Program-made: the position numbers and the translations under genes
Shown here: positions 1 to 8,104 of the stretch, one piece after another
Layout: each line of letters starts with the position of its first letter
How positions within the stretch are numbered: the stretch's first letter is position 1
Assembly: GCA_036745875.1 (NCBI GenBank)
Contig: DAIOFH010000033.1
Coordinates: 1-33,506 of the forward strand
Direction of reading: 5' to 3'
Length of the DNA: 33,506 nucleotides
Origin: DAIOFH01 sp036745875
GTDB lineage: Bacteria > Planctomycetota > SZUA-567
Notes under the pieces: model-generated
Told to the model about the DNA's origin: nothing
Databases searched by the model: none
What the model saw: only the letters and a program-made list of their open reading frames with translations

Positions 1-334
1 GTTGCCGGGGTCCAGGTCGCCTTGCCTCCGCTATGGGATAAACATACCCATTTTTTCAAAATCAGCTCTGCTCCAAAATCATTAATTTAGAGCATTTTAA
101 GAATTTTCGAAGATTTCGCCAAACTACCGTGAAAAAGTCACAACGCTCCTTCCCCCCCGCTTGCCCCGCTACCAATCGGTGAAAGTGTTAGGAGTAACTC
201 CAGCAACGAAAACAGACCCGGGGAACTCGATAATCCGAGATTTGCGGGCTTGTTTGGGTTCATTCCAATGTTTTATCTCCTCCTTACGGTTCATTCAAAT
301 TCGGTATAATTTATAAAAAAATTCAAAAAACGTC
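1..334. other. Intergenic stretch, no gene recognised
   Basis: No convincing coding region is visible. The first 90 bases are open in frame 1 on the + strand, ending at a TAG near 88-90. They could be the tail of an upstream gene, but I recognise nothing in the roughly 29 residues. A weak stem (TGCTC at 69-73 with GAGCA at 90-94, then TTTT) could be a terminator for it. A short hairpin, GGAG-TAA-CTCC, lies near 191-201. I could not match this stretch to a known riboswitch. Confidence 0.4.
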
Positions 335-382
335 TTGACATCTTTATGAATAATGCTAATATAACTTTATAAACTTTATAAA
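310..382. promoter_or_regulatory. Three TTTATAAA boxes, candidate operator
   Basis: The palindrome TTTATAAA occurs at 310-317, 366-373 and 375-382. The last two belong to a perfect 9-bp tandem repeat, CTTTATAAA, at 365-382 covering the predicted transcription start. The first lies about 20 bp upstream of the -35 box. This is the placement expected of a repressor acting at the start site, with an upstream auxiliary site. AT richness could produce such boxes by chance, so the tandem copy is the stronger evidence. No regulator gene adjoins the operon. Confidence 0.4.
335..362 (+). promoter_or_regulatory. Sigma70-type promoter of the cupin-ABC operon
   Basis: TTGACA at 335-340 and TAATAT at 357-362 are separated by 16 bp. 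This gives a predicted start near 369 and a leader of about 40 nt before the ATG at 411. A strong Shine-Dalgarno AAGGAG precedes that ATG. Confidence 0.7.
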
Positions 383-410
383 CAGTTTAGGAAATAAAGG
401 AGAAACACCC

Positions 411-890
411 ATGTCAAACCCTTCTTACTTTTTCAATTTCCCCCAGCCGCCAAGTGAAAGACGCCCAACCCACATGACCCGCGACAAACTGAAACTGTTT
501 GTCTACACAGCCGAGTTTCCCGAGTCCAGCGACCTCAATTATCTCATCGCAAGCACCGAAAACATGACGGTCGGCGAATACCGCCTGGCGCCCGGCAGCA
601 CGTTCGACCCGGTGGACGTCCATGCCGGGGACGAGATTTACTATGTGCTGGAAGGGACCGTCACCATGTTCAACCCCGAATTGGGGCAGACCGTGGAGGT
701 CCACGAAGGCGAAAGCATCATCCTGCCTCTGGCCGCCCCCCACAAGGCCTACAACTTCACCAACGAATCGGCACTCATCCTTTATGTCATTGCGCCGAAA
801 ATATGGGACGAAAACGGCCCGCCGCTCACCTACGACAAGCCGATGGCGCGTTACAAACACGAAGAACGGGGAAAGGAAGGTGTGAAATGA
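411..890 (+). CDS. Cupin-domain protein A
   Basis: A 159-residue protein with one cupin_2 barrel at about residues 52-130. The first cupin motif appears as HAGDE (His71, Glu75) leading to a glycine at 82. The second appears as GESIILP...PH (His111) followed by Asn115. Asp69 stands where the first His of the HxH pair usually is, so a metal site of Asp/His/Glu/His type is possible. The start at 411 follows AAAGGAG at good spacing. It is the first gene of an operon continuing into cupin B (ATGA overlap) and a sugar ABC transporter. That context suggests sugar binding, isomerisation or epimerisation of the imported substrate. This is inference, because small cupins have many functions. Confidence 0.85.
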   Translation: MSNPSYFFNFPQPPSERRPTHMTRDKLKLFVYTAEFPESSDLNYLIASTENMTVGEYRLAPGSTFDPVDVHAGDEIYYVLEGTVTMFNPELGQTVEVHEGESIILPLAAPHKAYNFTNESALILYVIAPKIWDENGPPLTYDKPMARYKHEERGKEGVK

Positions 891-1291
891 GCGATCGCAA
901 ATTAGGCAATTTTCCGGTGGACTGGCAGGACGCGCGGCGGACAACCCGGTTCACCAAGGTGACGCGCGACGACGCCCTGAACATGATCAGCGGTGAAAAA
1001 ACGCCGGTATTGTTGAGTTTTCGCGCCAGCAACGAATTCGTGCATTTCGGCGAAATGGTCATCCCGGCCGGGGGTATAGGCCCCAGGCAGACCGAATACG
1101 ATTCCCACAAGGGCGAGGCTGTTTTCTACGTGAAAAACGGCAAGGCTACTTTCCTCATGGAGAAAGACGGCGAAGTGTTCGAGGTCGCGGCGAGCGAATA
1201 CATGTTCGTGCCCGCCAACACGCGATACAAGTGCATCAACTATACAGGCGAAGTCGTCACCTTGGTGTTCATTGTGGCGCCCAATCTATAG
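887..1291 (+). CDS. Cupin-domain protein B
   Basis: A 134-residue second small cupin whose ATG overlaps the stop of cupin A (ATGA), so the two are translationally coupled. The fold is visible from about residue 52 to 130. His74 and Glu77 represent motif 1. In motif 2 the usual His is replaced by Tyr114 (PANTRYKCIN), so the canonical metal site is incomplete. Cupin A keeps that His. This suggests a heterodimer with one catalytic and one structural or substrate-binding partner. Longer upstream starts in this frame lie inside cupin A and lack a ribosome-binding site. Specific activity is unknown. Confidence 0.82.
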   Translation: MSDRKLGNFPVDWQDARRTTRFTKVTRDDALNMISGEKTPVLLSFRASNEFVHFGEMVIPAGGIGPRQTEYDSHKGEAVFYVKNGKATFLMEKDGEVFEVAASEYMFVPANTRYKCINYTGEVVTLVFIVAPNL

Positions 1292-1326
1292 CGCGTTTTC
1301 GGAAAAGTAGAAATGGAAGGTGTTTT

Positions 1327-2304
1327 ATGAAAAAGTTTCTGTGCGCATCGCTCGGATTCATCATGCTCGCGGCCATTGCCCAAAGCGCTTCATTCGCCGG
1401 GGAAAAGGGCGGCGAATGGCTGAAGGGAGGCGGCTCCAACACCATCTATGTGATCACGGCGTCCTACGCCACGCCAATGTTCGAAACGGAGGCCCGCATC
1501 GCCAGTGAAACGGCCAAAAAATTGGGCTATGCCGTGAAGGCGGTGTCGCACGACGACGACCTGACCAAGCAGGATTCAATCATTGAAATCGCCATTGCCG
1601 AAGGCGCGGCAGGCATTTTGCTAGATAACGCAGGGGCTGAGGGATCCGTGGAGGCGGTACGCAAGGCGCGCGCTGCAGGCATTCCCACCGTGATCATCGA
1701 CCGGGAACTCGCCACAGGCGGCGTCGCCATCGCTCAGCTTGTTTCCAACAACTACCAAGGCGCCCAGGCGGTGGCGGAAGTATTTGTGGAGGCCATGGGG
1801 GAAAAAGGCCAATACGCCGAGCTGCTTGGCAAGGAAACGGAGACCGCCTGCGTGGTTCGCTCCCAGGGGTTCCATGACGTGATCGACCAGTACGACGAAC
1901 TCGTCATGGTCGCGCAGGAAACGGCCAATTGGGAACAGACCACCGCCTATGCCAAAATGGAAACGATCCTCCAGGCCAATCCGAAGATCAAGGGCGTCAT
2001 CTGCGGCAACGACCCGATGGCCCTCGGCGCGGCCGCAGCCTGCAAGGCGGCGGGCATCACCAACGCGATCATCATTTCGGTCGACGGTTCCGACGAAGCC
2101 CGCGACGCCATCATCGCCGGCGACATGACCGCCACCGCCCTGCAGCAGGCCGCGCTCATGGCCGAGCAGGGCATCGTCATGCTCGACCGCTACCTGAAAA
2201 CCGGCTCCACCGGCGCGGATGCGGAAAAGGTGCTGATCGATTGCATGGCAATCACCGCGGACAATGCGAAGTATCTCAAGCAATTTGTATACAGTGAAAA
2301 ATAG
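1327..2304 (+). CDS. Periplasmic sugar-binding protein (RbsB-like)
   Basis: A 325-residue class I periplasmic binding protein of the ribose/galactose (Peripla_BP_4) type. The N-terminus MKKFLCASL... is a Sec signal peptide with likely cleavage at SFA-GEK near residue 23. Family landmarks include the ITASYATPMFETEA opening strand, a GAEGSVEAVRKARAAGIP segment, VIIDRE, a hinge-proximal GKETETACVVRSQGF, VICGNDPMALGAAAA, and SVDGSDEARDAI near the C-terminal lobe. The start is the ATG preceded by GGAAGGTG. The next genes encode the DUF2291 protein, ATPase and permease, so this is the receptor of that importer. The sugar cannot be assigned. The linked cupins argue against a plain ribose system, which would usually carry rbsD and rbsK. 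Confidence 0.9.
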   Translation: MKKFLCASLGFIMLAAIAQSASFAGEKGGEWLKGGGSNTIYVITASYATPMFETEARIASETAKKLGYAVKAVSHDDDLTKQDSIIEIAIAEGAAGILLDNAGAEGSVEAVRKARAAGIPTVIIDRELATGGVAIAQLVSNNYQGAQAVAEVFVEAMGEKGQYAELLGKETETACVVRSQGFHDVIDQYDELVMVAQETANWEQTTAYAKMETILQANPKIKGVICGNDPMALGAAAACKAAGITNAIIISVDGSDEARDAIIAGDMTATALQQAALMAEQGIVMLDRYLKTGSTGADAEKVLIDCMAITADNAKYLKQFVYSEK

Positions 2305-2368
2305 ACGGCTGCACCATCGGCAACAGGGGCATGATGCAGATCATGCCCCATTTATATAAAGGGACAAT

Positions 2369-3010
2369 ATGAGGCGTATTTGGCTGATAGCGATAGCGGC
2401 CTTTGTCCTTGTGGTGGCAATCCTGACGCCCAGCTGCTTGACAGTGGTGAAGATAGGCGAGGAATCCCGGCTGACCGGCGTGGTCTCGTTCGAGGATTCG
2501 CTGGATATCGCCGGATTCTGGCAAGACATCGTGGCCGAGGTGAAGGATACTTCGGTGGATCTGGGCGCGTTCCTTGACGATTCCGCGGGGGACCTGACCG
2601 CGCTGGCCGGAAAATACGGCCGCTACACCATGGGGAACTCGGGCAACCTGAACTATGCCGTCCGCGGCGTGGGGAAGGTGACGTCGGTCAATACCGCCTC
2701 CAAGGCGGGCAGTGTGACGGTACAGCTTGACGGCTACAACGGGCCGGTTGAGGTACAGATACAGATTGGCGAAGTATTCAAGGAAATGACCCTCCGCGAT
2801 TATCTCAGCTTTATCAACATAAACGACTATTCCGACCAGATCCAGTTCGCCCAGCTTTCCAAAAGCATCAACAGGTATGTCCTTGAAAATGTGGTCAATC
2901 CGCTGGACCCCGCGAGCCTCGAGGGGCAGGTCATCCGCTTTTGGGGTTGTTTCACCTACCGGGGGAACAACCGGGTGCTCATCACGCCCGTCGTCCTGGA
3001 AAAGCTGTGA
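2369..3010 (+). CDS. DUF2291-family membrane-anchored protein
   Basis: A 213-residue protein starting with a strongly hydrophobic segment (about residues 4-22) that ends in PSC. It is either an uncleaved anchor or a lipoprotein-like signal, although PSC is not a textbook lipobox. The rest is predicted periplasmic. It contains the pattern VQIQIGEVFKEMTLRDYLSF, then an NDYSDQIQFAQ-type segment, and ends in ITPVVLEKL. From memory these match DUF2291, a family found almost always next to RbsB/RbsA/RbsC-type sugar importers. Its biochemical role is unknown. Here it lies between the binding protein and the ATPase, with the ATPase starting 8 bp after its stop. Confidence 0.8.
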   Translation: MRRIWLIAIAAFVLVVAILTPSCLTVVKIGEESRLTGVVSFEDSLDIAGFWQDIVAEVKDTSVDLGAFLDDSAGDLTALAGKYGRYTMGNSGNLNYAVRGVGKVTSVNTASKAGSVTVQLDGYNGPVEVQIQIGEVFKEMTLRDYLSFININDYSDQIQFAQLSKSINRYVLENVVNPLDPASLEGQVIRFWGCFTYRGNNRVLITPVVLEKL

Positions 3011-3018
3011 GGGGCATT

Positions 3019-4641
3019 ATGGCTGAAATAGTTCTGAGCGCGAAAAACATCACCAAGGAGTATCCCGGCACCCGCGCGCTTGACGACGTTTCCTTCGCCA
3101 TCGAAAAAGGCAAGGTCAACGTGCTTATCGGGGAAAACGGCGCGGGCAAGTCGACCCTGATGAAGATTGTCGCCGGCATCGAGCAGCCCACCTCCGGCAC
3201 GCTCGTCATGGACGGCGAAGAGTTCGTGATGGGCGGCACCAACGAGGCGCGCAGGCACGGAATCGCCATCATCCACCAGGAACTCAGCCTGTTCCCCAAC
3301 CTCAATGTCTACCAGAACCTGTTCATGAACAACGAACGGACCAGGTTCGGCATCGCGCTGGACAACAAAAAACACCGGCGCGAAGCCGAAAAGGTGCTTG
3401 ACCGCTTGAACTACCCGATACCTGTGGACACCCTGGTGAAGGACCTGCGCGTCGGCCAGCAGCAGATGGTGGAAGTCGCCAGGAACCTTATCCAGGACAA
3501 CCTCCGCATCCTGATCATGGACGAACCGACCTCTTCCCTCAGTGCGCAGGAGGTGGAGGCCCTTTTCGGCATCATGCGCGAACTGCTGGCGCGGGGAATC
3601 AGCATCGTCTACATATCCCACCGGCTTGAGGAGATCATGCGCATCGGCGACAACGTCACCATCCTCCGCAACGGGAGGAAAGTCGCCCACGAACAGATTC
3701 AGGACATCGACGTGCCGCGCATCGTGCGCTACATGACCGGCAAGGAAAAGGACTATACCAGGCACTCCTGCAAGGTGGATTACCAAACGCCCGACATCCT
3801 GACGGTGAAGGGCCTCTCCCTTCCCAAGAGCGGCGGCGGGTATCTGTTGAACGACGTCAGTTTTGGCCTGAAGAAAGGCGAAATCCTCGGCGTCTACGGA
3901 TTGCTCGGCTCGGGCCGTACGGAGATATTCGAATGCCTGATGGGAATTCGGCCCGAACACACCGGCGAAGTCCTGCTGGAAGGCGATCCCATCGCGGTGA
4001 AAAACGTGGCCGGACAGATCCGGCGCGGCCTTGCCCTGGTGCCCGAGGACCGCCAGCGCGAGGGGCTGGTCCGCACGCTGGACATCCGGCGCAACCTCTC
4101 CCTCTCGGTCCTGACCCGGCTCAGGAAGGGGCCGTTCCTGGATTTCGTCCGCGAGAACAGGGCTGTGGACGAACAGATCGACGCCATACAGATCAAGGTG
4201 GCGGATAAGGCGCTTCCCATCCTTTCGTTGTCCGGCGGAAACCAGCAAAAAGTCGTCATCGGCAAGGGGCTGTTGACCGAGCCCAGAATCTTCCTGCTCG
4301 ACGAACCGAGCCGGGGCATCGATATCGGCGCAAAAACCGAAGTGTTCGAAATTATACGCAGATATGCCGAAAACGGCCTGTCCAGCATAGTGATTTCTTC
4401 CGAACTGAACGAAATCATCGCCATCGCCGATCGCATCCTGGTCCTTTCCAACGGTAAATTGACCGGCGAATTCAGTGGCGCCGACATCACGGAAGAGAAC
4501 TTGGTGCTGGCCTCATACAAGGGCCACCATAGCGCGGGTTACGGAAATGCCGCGTCTCCTGTAGCATTTTCCGGCACAACCGAACCAGGCCAAAAACGCG
4601 CAACGGGAAAGCCAACCATTTCAGGAAACGCCATAGCGTGA
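3019..4641 (+). CDS. Sugar ABC transporter ATPase (RbsA-like, tandem domains)
   Basis: A 540-residue protein with two ABC domains, typical of ribose/xylose/galactose importers. Domain 1 has Walker A GENGAGKST (residues about 36-44), the variant signature LRVGQQQMVEVA and Walker B ILIMDEPTSSL. Domain 2 has the degenerate P-loop GLLGSGRTE, the signature LSGGNQQKVVIGKGL and IFLLDEPSRGIDIGA. The start MAEIVLSAKNI at 3019 has GAGGGG upstream. In-frame codons further upstream lie inside the DUF2291 gene and are unlikely to be used. The C-terminal 35 residues or so, after the last ABC helix, look like a low-complexity tail. It energises uptake together with the binding protein and the permease. Confidence 0.93.
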   Translation: MAEIVLSAKNITKEYPGTRALDDVSFAIEKGKVNVLIGENGAGKSTLMKIVAGIEQPTSGTLVMDGEEFVMGGTNEARRHGIAIIHQELSLFPNLNVYQNLFMNNERTRFGIALDNKKHRREAEKVLDRLNYPIPVDTLVKDLRVGQQQMVEVARNLIQDNLRILIMDEPTSSLSAQEVEALFGIMRELLARGISIVYISHRLEEIMRIGDNVTILRNGRKVAHEQIQDIDVPRIVRYMTGKEKDYTRHSCKVDYQTPDILTVKGLSLPKSGGGYLLNDVSFGLKKGEILGVYGLLGSGRTEIFECLMGIRPEHTGEVLLEGDPIAVKNVAGQIRRGLALVPEDRQREGLVRTLDIRRNLSLSVLTRLRKGPFLDFVRENRAVDEQIDAIQIKVADKALPILSLSGGNQQKVVIGKGLLTEPRIFLLDEPSRGIDIGAKTEVFEIIRRYAENGLSSIVISSELNEIIAIADRILVLSNGKLTGEFSGADITEENLVLASYKGHHSAGYGNAASPVAFSGTTEPGQKRATGKPTISGNAIA

Positions 4642-4657
4642 GCGGAGGAAAAAGCGC

Positions 4658-5695
4658 ATGAAAAAATTGGACGGGAACCAGGTGCTGATGGGGTTGCTCA
4701 AGGGGCGGACTTTTTTTGTGCTGGTCGTGCTGTTGCTGTTCTTCAGCATGAAATCCCCCGCATTCTTTACCGTCAGTAGCCTTGTCACCGTGACGAAACA
4801 CGTGGCCTTGTACGGCATACTGGCCATCGGCATGACTTTCGTGATTATCACCGGCGGCATAGACCTGTCCGTCGGTTCGGTGGTTGGCCTGGTGGGGATG
4901 ATCGCGGGCGGCCTGGTTTTCGAAGGCCTGACCCTCGAGATGATCGGTTACCGCATCTATTTCAGCGCGCCCGCCGTGATGCTGATCGGCCTGCTCCTGG
5001 GGATGCTGGTAGGCTTCGTGAATGGCGTCGTCATCACCCGCTTCGGGGTCGCACCCTTCATAGCCACCTTTGGAACGATGTATATCGCGCGGGGCTTCGC
5101 CATGCTGCGCTCCAACGGCGCGACCTACCAAAACCTGAACGGCCAGGCGGCGCTGGGCAATACCGGCTTCAGCATCATCGGCGGGTCGTTGTTTGGGTTC
5201 CCCATCGTGGTGATCGTGTTTGTCGTCCTCGCGCTGATAGCCATCCTGGTGCTGCGCTTCACCCCGCTGGGCTGGCATATTTTTTCAGTCGGCGGCAACC
5301 CGGTCGCGTCGGCCCTGTCCGGCGTCAAGGTAAAACGGGTCAGCACCTACGTCTATATTTTCTTCGGTTTTTGCGCGGCCGTCGTCGGCCTTATCACCAC
5401 CGCCCAGCTCACGGCGGCAAACCCCTCCTCGGGTGACGGCTGGGAAATGAACGCCATCTCCGCCGTCGTGCTGGGCGGCACCTCCATGTCCGGGGGAGTA
5501 GGCAGCATCGGGGGAACCATCATCGGCGCTTTTGTCATCGGCGTCATCTCGGACGGCATGATCATGATCGGCGTCTCGGAGTTCTGGCAAAGGGTGATCA
5601 AGGGCGTCATCATAATCGCGGCCGTCATGATCGACCAGTTCCAGGCCAGGCTGCAGGCCAAGATGGCATTGATGCGTGCGGCCGAGGCAAAGTAG
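4658..5695 (+). CDS. Sugar ABC transporter permease (RbsC-like)
   Basis: A 345-residue integral membrane protein of the BPD_transp_2 family with eight to ten hydrophobic segments. Family landmarks are GMTFVIITGGIDLSVGS (about residues 58-74), FIATFGTMYIARG, the cytoplasmic coupling loop FSVGGNPVASALSGVKV and NAISAVVLGGTSMSGGVGSI near the C-terminus. It starts 16 bp after the ATPase stop, with GGAGG upstream. It forms the channel as a homodimer with the ATPase. Family length is usually 310-350, so it looks complete. Confidence 0.93.
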   Translation: MKKLDGNQVLMGLLKGRTFFVLVVLLLFFSMKSPAFFTVSSLVTVTKHVALYGILAIGMTFVIITGGIDLSVGSVVGLVGMIAGGLVFEGLTLEMIGYRIYFSAPAVMLIGLLLGMLVGFVNGVVITRFGVAPFIATFGTMYIARGFAMLRSNGATYQNLNGQAALGNTGFSIIGGSLFGFPIVVIVFVVLALIAILVLRFTPLGWHIFSVGGNPVASALSGVKVKRVSTYVYIFFGFCAAVVGLITTAQLTAANPSSGDGWEMNAISAVVLGGTSMSGGVGSIGGTIIGAFVIGVISDGMIMIGVSEFWQRVIKGVIIIAAVMIDQFQARLQAKMALMRAAEAK

Positions 5696-5746
5696 GCCGG
5701 TCGCGCTTCATTGGCGATATTCCGCCGGGAGTAAAAAGGATCTCTA

Positions 5747-5774
5747 TTGCTTTTCCTCAATCGCCGGGTAATAT
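5747..5774 (+). promoter_or_regulatory. Possible internal promoter for the MFS gene
   Basis: TTGCTT at 5747-5752 and TAATAT at 5769-5774 are 16 bp apart, in the 150-bp gap between the permease and the MFS gene. No clear terminator separates the two genes, so readthrough from the ABC operon is also possible. Confidence 0.4.
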
Positions 5775-5846
5775 CGTAGCGTTTACGGGCAAGCATTGCC
5801 CTTTGCTGATTTGCCGTCCGGCGGTTTTGAAAATAAAGCGATTGAA

Positions 5847-7064
5847 ATGACCGATAGCCGCCTTTCCCTTTCCCCGGGGTCGACGAAAAGGGAAGACGCC
5901 ACCTTCACGATACTCCTGATGATCAGCCTGTCGCACTTCCTGAACGATACCACCCAGGCGTTGCTGGTGCCGAGTTACCCGCTGTTCAAAGACGGGTTTA
6001 TGCTGAATTTCACCCAGATCGGCCTGATCACCCTGGCCTATCAGCTCACCGCCTCCCTCCTGCAACCGTTGATCGGCATCTACACCGACCGGCATCCCAT
6101 GCCGTACTCGCTTGCCGTCGGCATGGCCTTCACCCTGGTTGGCCTTGTGACCATATCGCAGGCTCCCACCTATGGCGTGCTGATTATTGGCGCCATGCTT
6201 CTGGGAACCGGCTCGTCAGTCTTCCACCCCGAATCTTCGCGAATAGCGCGCATGGCCTCGGGCGGGCGTTTCGGCCTTGCCCAATCCATCTTCCAGGTCG
6301 GCGGCAACGCCGGTTCCGCATGCGGCCCGTTGCTCGCGGCCGCCGTGATCGTTCCGCACGGGCAATCCAGCATGGGTTGGTTTGCGGTTCTCCCGCTGAC
6401 CGGCATCGTCTGCCTGTTTTTCGTCGGCAGGTGGGCGAAAGGCCAGATGCGCAGGAACGTCAACAAACCGCTGTCAAGCCGCGAAATCCGCTTCCCCCGC
6501 AAAGTGGTCGTCGGCACCTTCCTGGTGCTGCTGATCCTGGTGTTTTCGAAATATTTCTACACCGCCAGCATTTCCAGTTATTTCATCTTCTACCTTACGG
6601 ACAAGTTCGATATCAGCGTGCAGGATGCCCAATACCGCCTTTTCGCTTTCCTTGCCGCCATGGCGGCGGGGACGCTCGCGGGCGGTCCGATAGGCGACCG
6701 TATCGGCCGTAAATACGTCATCTGGGTTTCCATCCTCGGCGTCGCGCCGTTCACGCTGGCCCTGCCGTACCTCAACCTGTTCTGGAGCACCGTCTTTGTC
6801 GTCATAATCGGTCTGGTTCTGGCGTCGGCGTTTTCCGCGATTGTGGTTTTCGCCCAGGAAATGCTGCCGGGCCGGGTCGGCCTGGTGGCGGGATTGTTCT
6901 TCGGGTTGTCCTTCGGCATGGGCGGACTTGGAGCCGGCGTTCTTGGCAGGCTGGCGGACCTGTACGGTATAGACTTTGTTTACCACATCTGCGCCTTCCT
7001 GCCGCTCCTGGGGTGTACGGCCGTTTTTCTTCCCAACGTAAAGGAAAAACGTTCGGGCGCGTGA
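5847..7064 (+). CDS. MFS transporter, fosmidomycin-resistance (Fsr)-like
   Basis: About 405 residues with 12 predicted membrane spans. The N-terminal half carries blocks close to E. coli Fsr as I remember it: SLSHFLNDTTQALL, IGLITLAYQLTASLLQPLIG, LLGTGSSVFHPESSR and GLAQSIFQVGGNAGSA. This makes the family assignment strong. The second half has the MFS loop GPIGDRIGRKY. The start chosen is the ATG of MTDSRLS at 5847. A TTG at 5796 extends the frame by 17 residues, but neither has a convincing Shine-Dalgarno. Its position after a sugar importer is compatible with efflux of a metabolite or toxic analogue. The real substrate is unknown, and Fsr homologues are not necessarily drug pumps. Confidence 0.85.
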   Translation: MTDSRLSLSPGSTKREDATFTILLMISLSHFLNDTTQALLVPSYPLFKDGFMLNFTQIGLITLAYQLTASLLQPLIGIYTDRHPMPYSLAVGMAFTLVGLVTISQAPTYGVLIIGAMLLGTGSSVFHPESSRIARMASGGRFGLAQSIFQVGGNAGSACGPLLAAAVIVPHGQSSMGWFAVLPLTGIVCLFFVGRWAKGQMRRNVNKPLSSREIRFPRKVVVGTFLVLLILVFSKYFYTASISSYFIFYLTDKFDISVQDAQYRLFAFLAAMAAGTLAGGPIGDRIGRKYVIWVSILGVAPFTLALPYLNLFWSTVFVVIIGLVLASAFSAIVVFAQEMLPGRVGLVAGLFFGLSFGMGGLGAGVLGRLADLYGIDFVYHICAFLPLLGCTAVFLPNVKEKRSGA

Positions 7065-7080
7065 TGCCTCGCAGTTCATT

Positions 7081-7641
7081 CTACATCGGCTTCAAGTTCC
7101 TGTTGAGCCTGTCGACAATTCTCGCCAGCCTGGTTTCACGGGTTTTTTCCTGTTTCGCGTCAAAGTAAAAACCGGCATAGGTTTTTTGCACCGACATGGG
7201 CATGGCCGACAGGTTCGCGTAGGCCGCCCCATACGGCTTGAGGACGGCGATAAAATCCCGGATTTGCCCGTCGTCCACGCCGCCGCGTCTGGACTTGTCC
7301 CATTCCCCCCTCCTGCGGGCGGCGTTGATGGCGGCCAGGCCGGGCCGCGCCACCATGCCCCGGTCGACAAGGTTCTGCGCCAGCTTCTTGTTCTTTTCCG
7401 ACCAATTGCTTTTGGCCGTGCGGCGGGCAAAGTACTTTTTGTAGCTGGCGCCGTCGAGGCTTTGCATCTGGCCGTCAATCCAGCCGAAACAAAGCGCCTC
7501 TTCCAGCGCTTCGTTGGCGGAGAGGGTCACCGGCCCGCCCTTTTTCCCAAAAAGCAGCCAGACGCCGCCGCTTTCACTGCAATGGCATTCCAGCCAGGCA
7601 CGAAACGCCTGCCTGTCGGGAAATTTCAGAATGTCCGCCAT
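7081..7641 (-). CDS. YdeI/OmpD-associated-family protein
   Basis: A 186-residue soluble protein. The N-terminal FPDRQAFRAWLECHCSESGGVWLLFGKKG, the central EALCFGWIDGQMQSLDGASYKKYFARRTAKSNWSEKN-type region and the C-terminal helix pair are characteristic of the YdeI-like (bacteriocin-protection/OmpD-associated) family. The family is widespread and poorly characterised. The start MADILKF follows GGAGGGGA; 19 in-frame residues upstream are judged non-coding. It is convergent with the MFS gene, with only 16 bp between the stops. It has no functional link to the glycerol genes upstream of it. Confidence 0.8.
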   Translation of the reverse strand: MADILKFPDRQAFRAWLECHCSESGGVWLLFGKKGGPVTLSANEALEEALCFGWIDGQMQSLDGASYKKYFARRTAKSNWSEKNKKLAQNLVDRGMVARPGLAAINAARRRGEWDKSRRGGVDDGQIRDFIAVLKPYGAAYANLSAMPMSVQKTYAGFYFDAKQEKTRETRLARIVDRLNRNLKPM

Positions 7642-7750
7642 CGTTCCCCTCCATTCCTTCCTGGCTTCCACGCCAGTAATCATACAGCCAACCCTCAATA
7701 AAATAAAGGTTGGCTGGTTTATTTACGGTCAAATTCATGTCGAATTCGCG

Positions 7751-8104
7751 TCAGGGAACGTCCCTGGTGGATATGACGGATACGCCCGTACCGCAAATGT
7801 TCTCAATGAGCGCCTCGCCGCAGCGAATCGGCGCTTTGGGATGGGTTTTGTAAATCGCTTTCACGCAGGCGAAGACAAGGTCCTTCGGAACCGGCCCCGA
7901 CGTCTTGACGCTCAAGGGTTGGCTCCGGTCGGCGAGGCGCATCAGCGCCGTGACTGTGCGCACCGGATGCGTGGCTTCCTGGCGGGCGTATTCCACGCCC
8001 CTGTTGCAGGCCTGCCCTTCGACGGATTTTACTTCGTCTTGTTCAAGCCCGACCTGGAGCCGGCAGCCCATGGGGCAGTGGATGCAAATAAAATCCTTTT
8101 TCAT
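7751..8104 (-). CDS. DUF1667 cysteine-rich protein of glycerol-3-phosphate oxidation (copy 1)
   Basis: A 117-residue small protein. The N-terminal CIHCPMGC, plus a fourth Cys in GQACNRGVEYA, form a CxxC...C...C pattern suggesting an iron-sulfur or zinc site. The C-terminus carries ENICGTGVSVISTRD. This is the DUF1667 architecture, whose genes usually sit directly after a GlpB-like FAD protein. The ATG at 8104 overlaps the FAD gene stop (ATGA). It probably acts as an electron-transfer subunit of the anaerobic-type glycerol-3-phosphate dehydrogenase, which is inference from gene order. The second copy at 14457-14810 is the same length and keeps the same cysteines. Confidence 0.83.
   Translation of the reverse strand: MKKDFICIHCPMGCRLQVGLEQDEVKSVEGQACNRGVEYARQEATHPVRTVTALMRLADRSQPLSVKTSGPVPKDLVFACVKAIYKTHPKAPIRCGEALIENICGTGVSVISTRDVP

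Noticed and set aside
140..260. Possible riboswitch before the cupin operon
   Set aside because: A GTGAAAGTG-like stretch and a small hairpin were seen, but no known aptamer core could be matched, and the promoter at 335-362 lies downstream so the RNA would not include it.
2956..4248. A 430-codon open frame opposite the RbsA-like gene
   Set aside because: It is antisense to a strongly conserved ATPase, has no ribosome-binding site, and its composition is that of a mirror frame.
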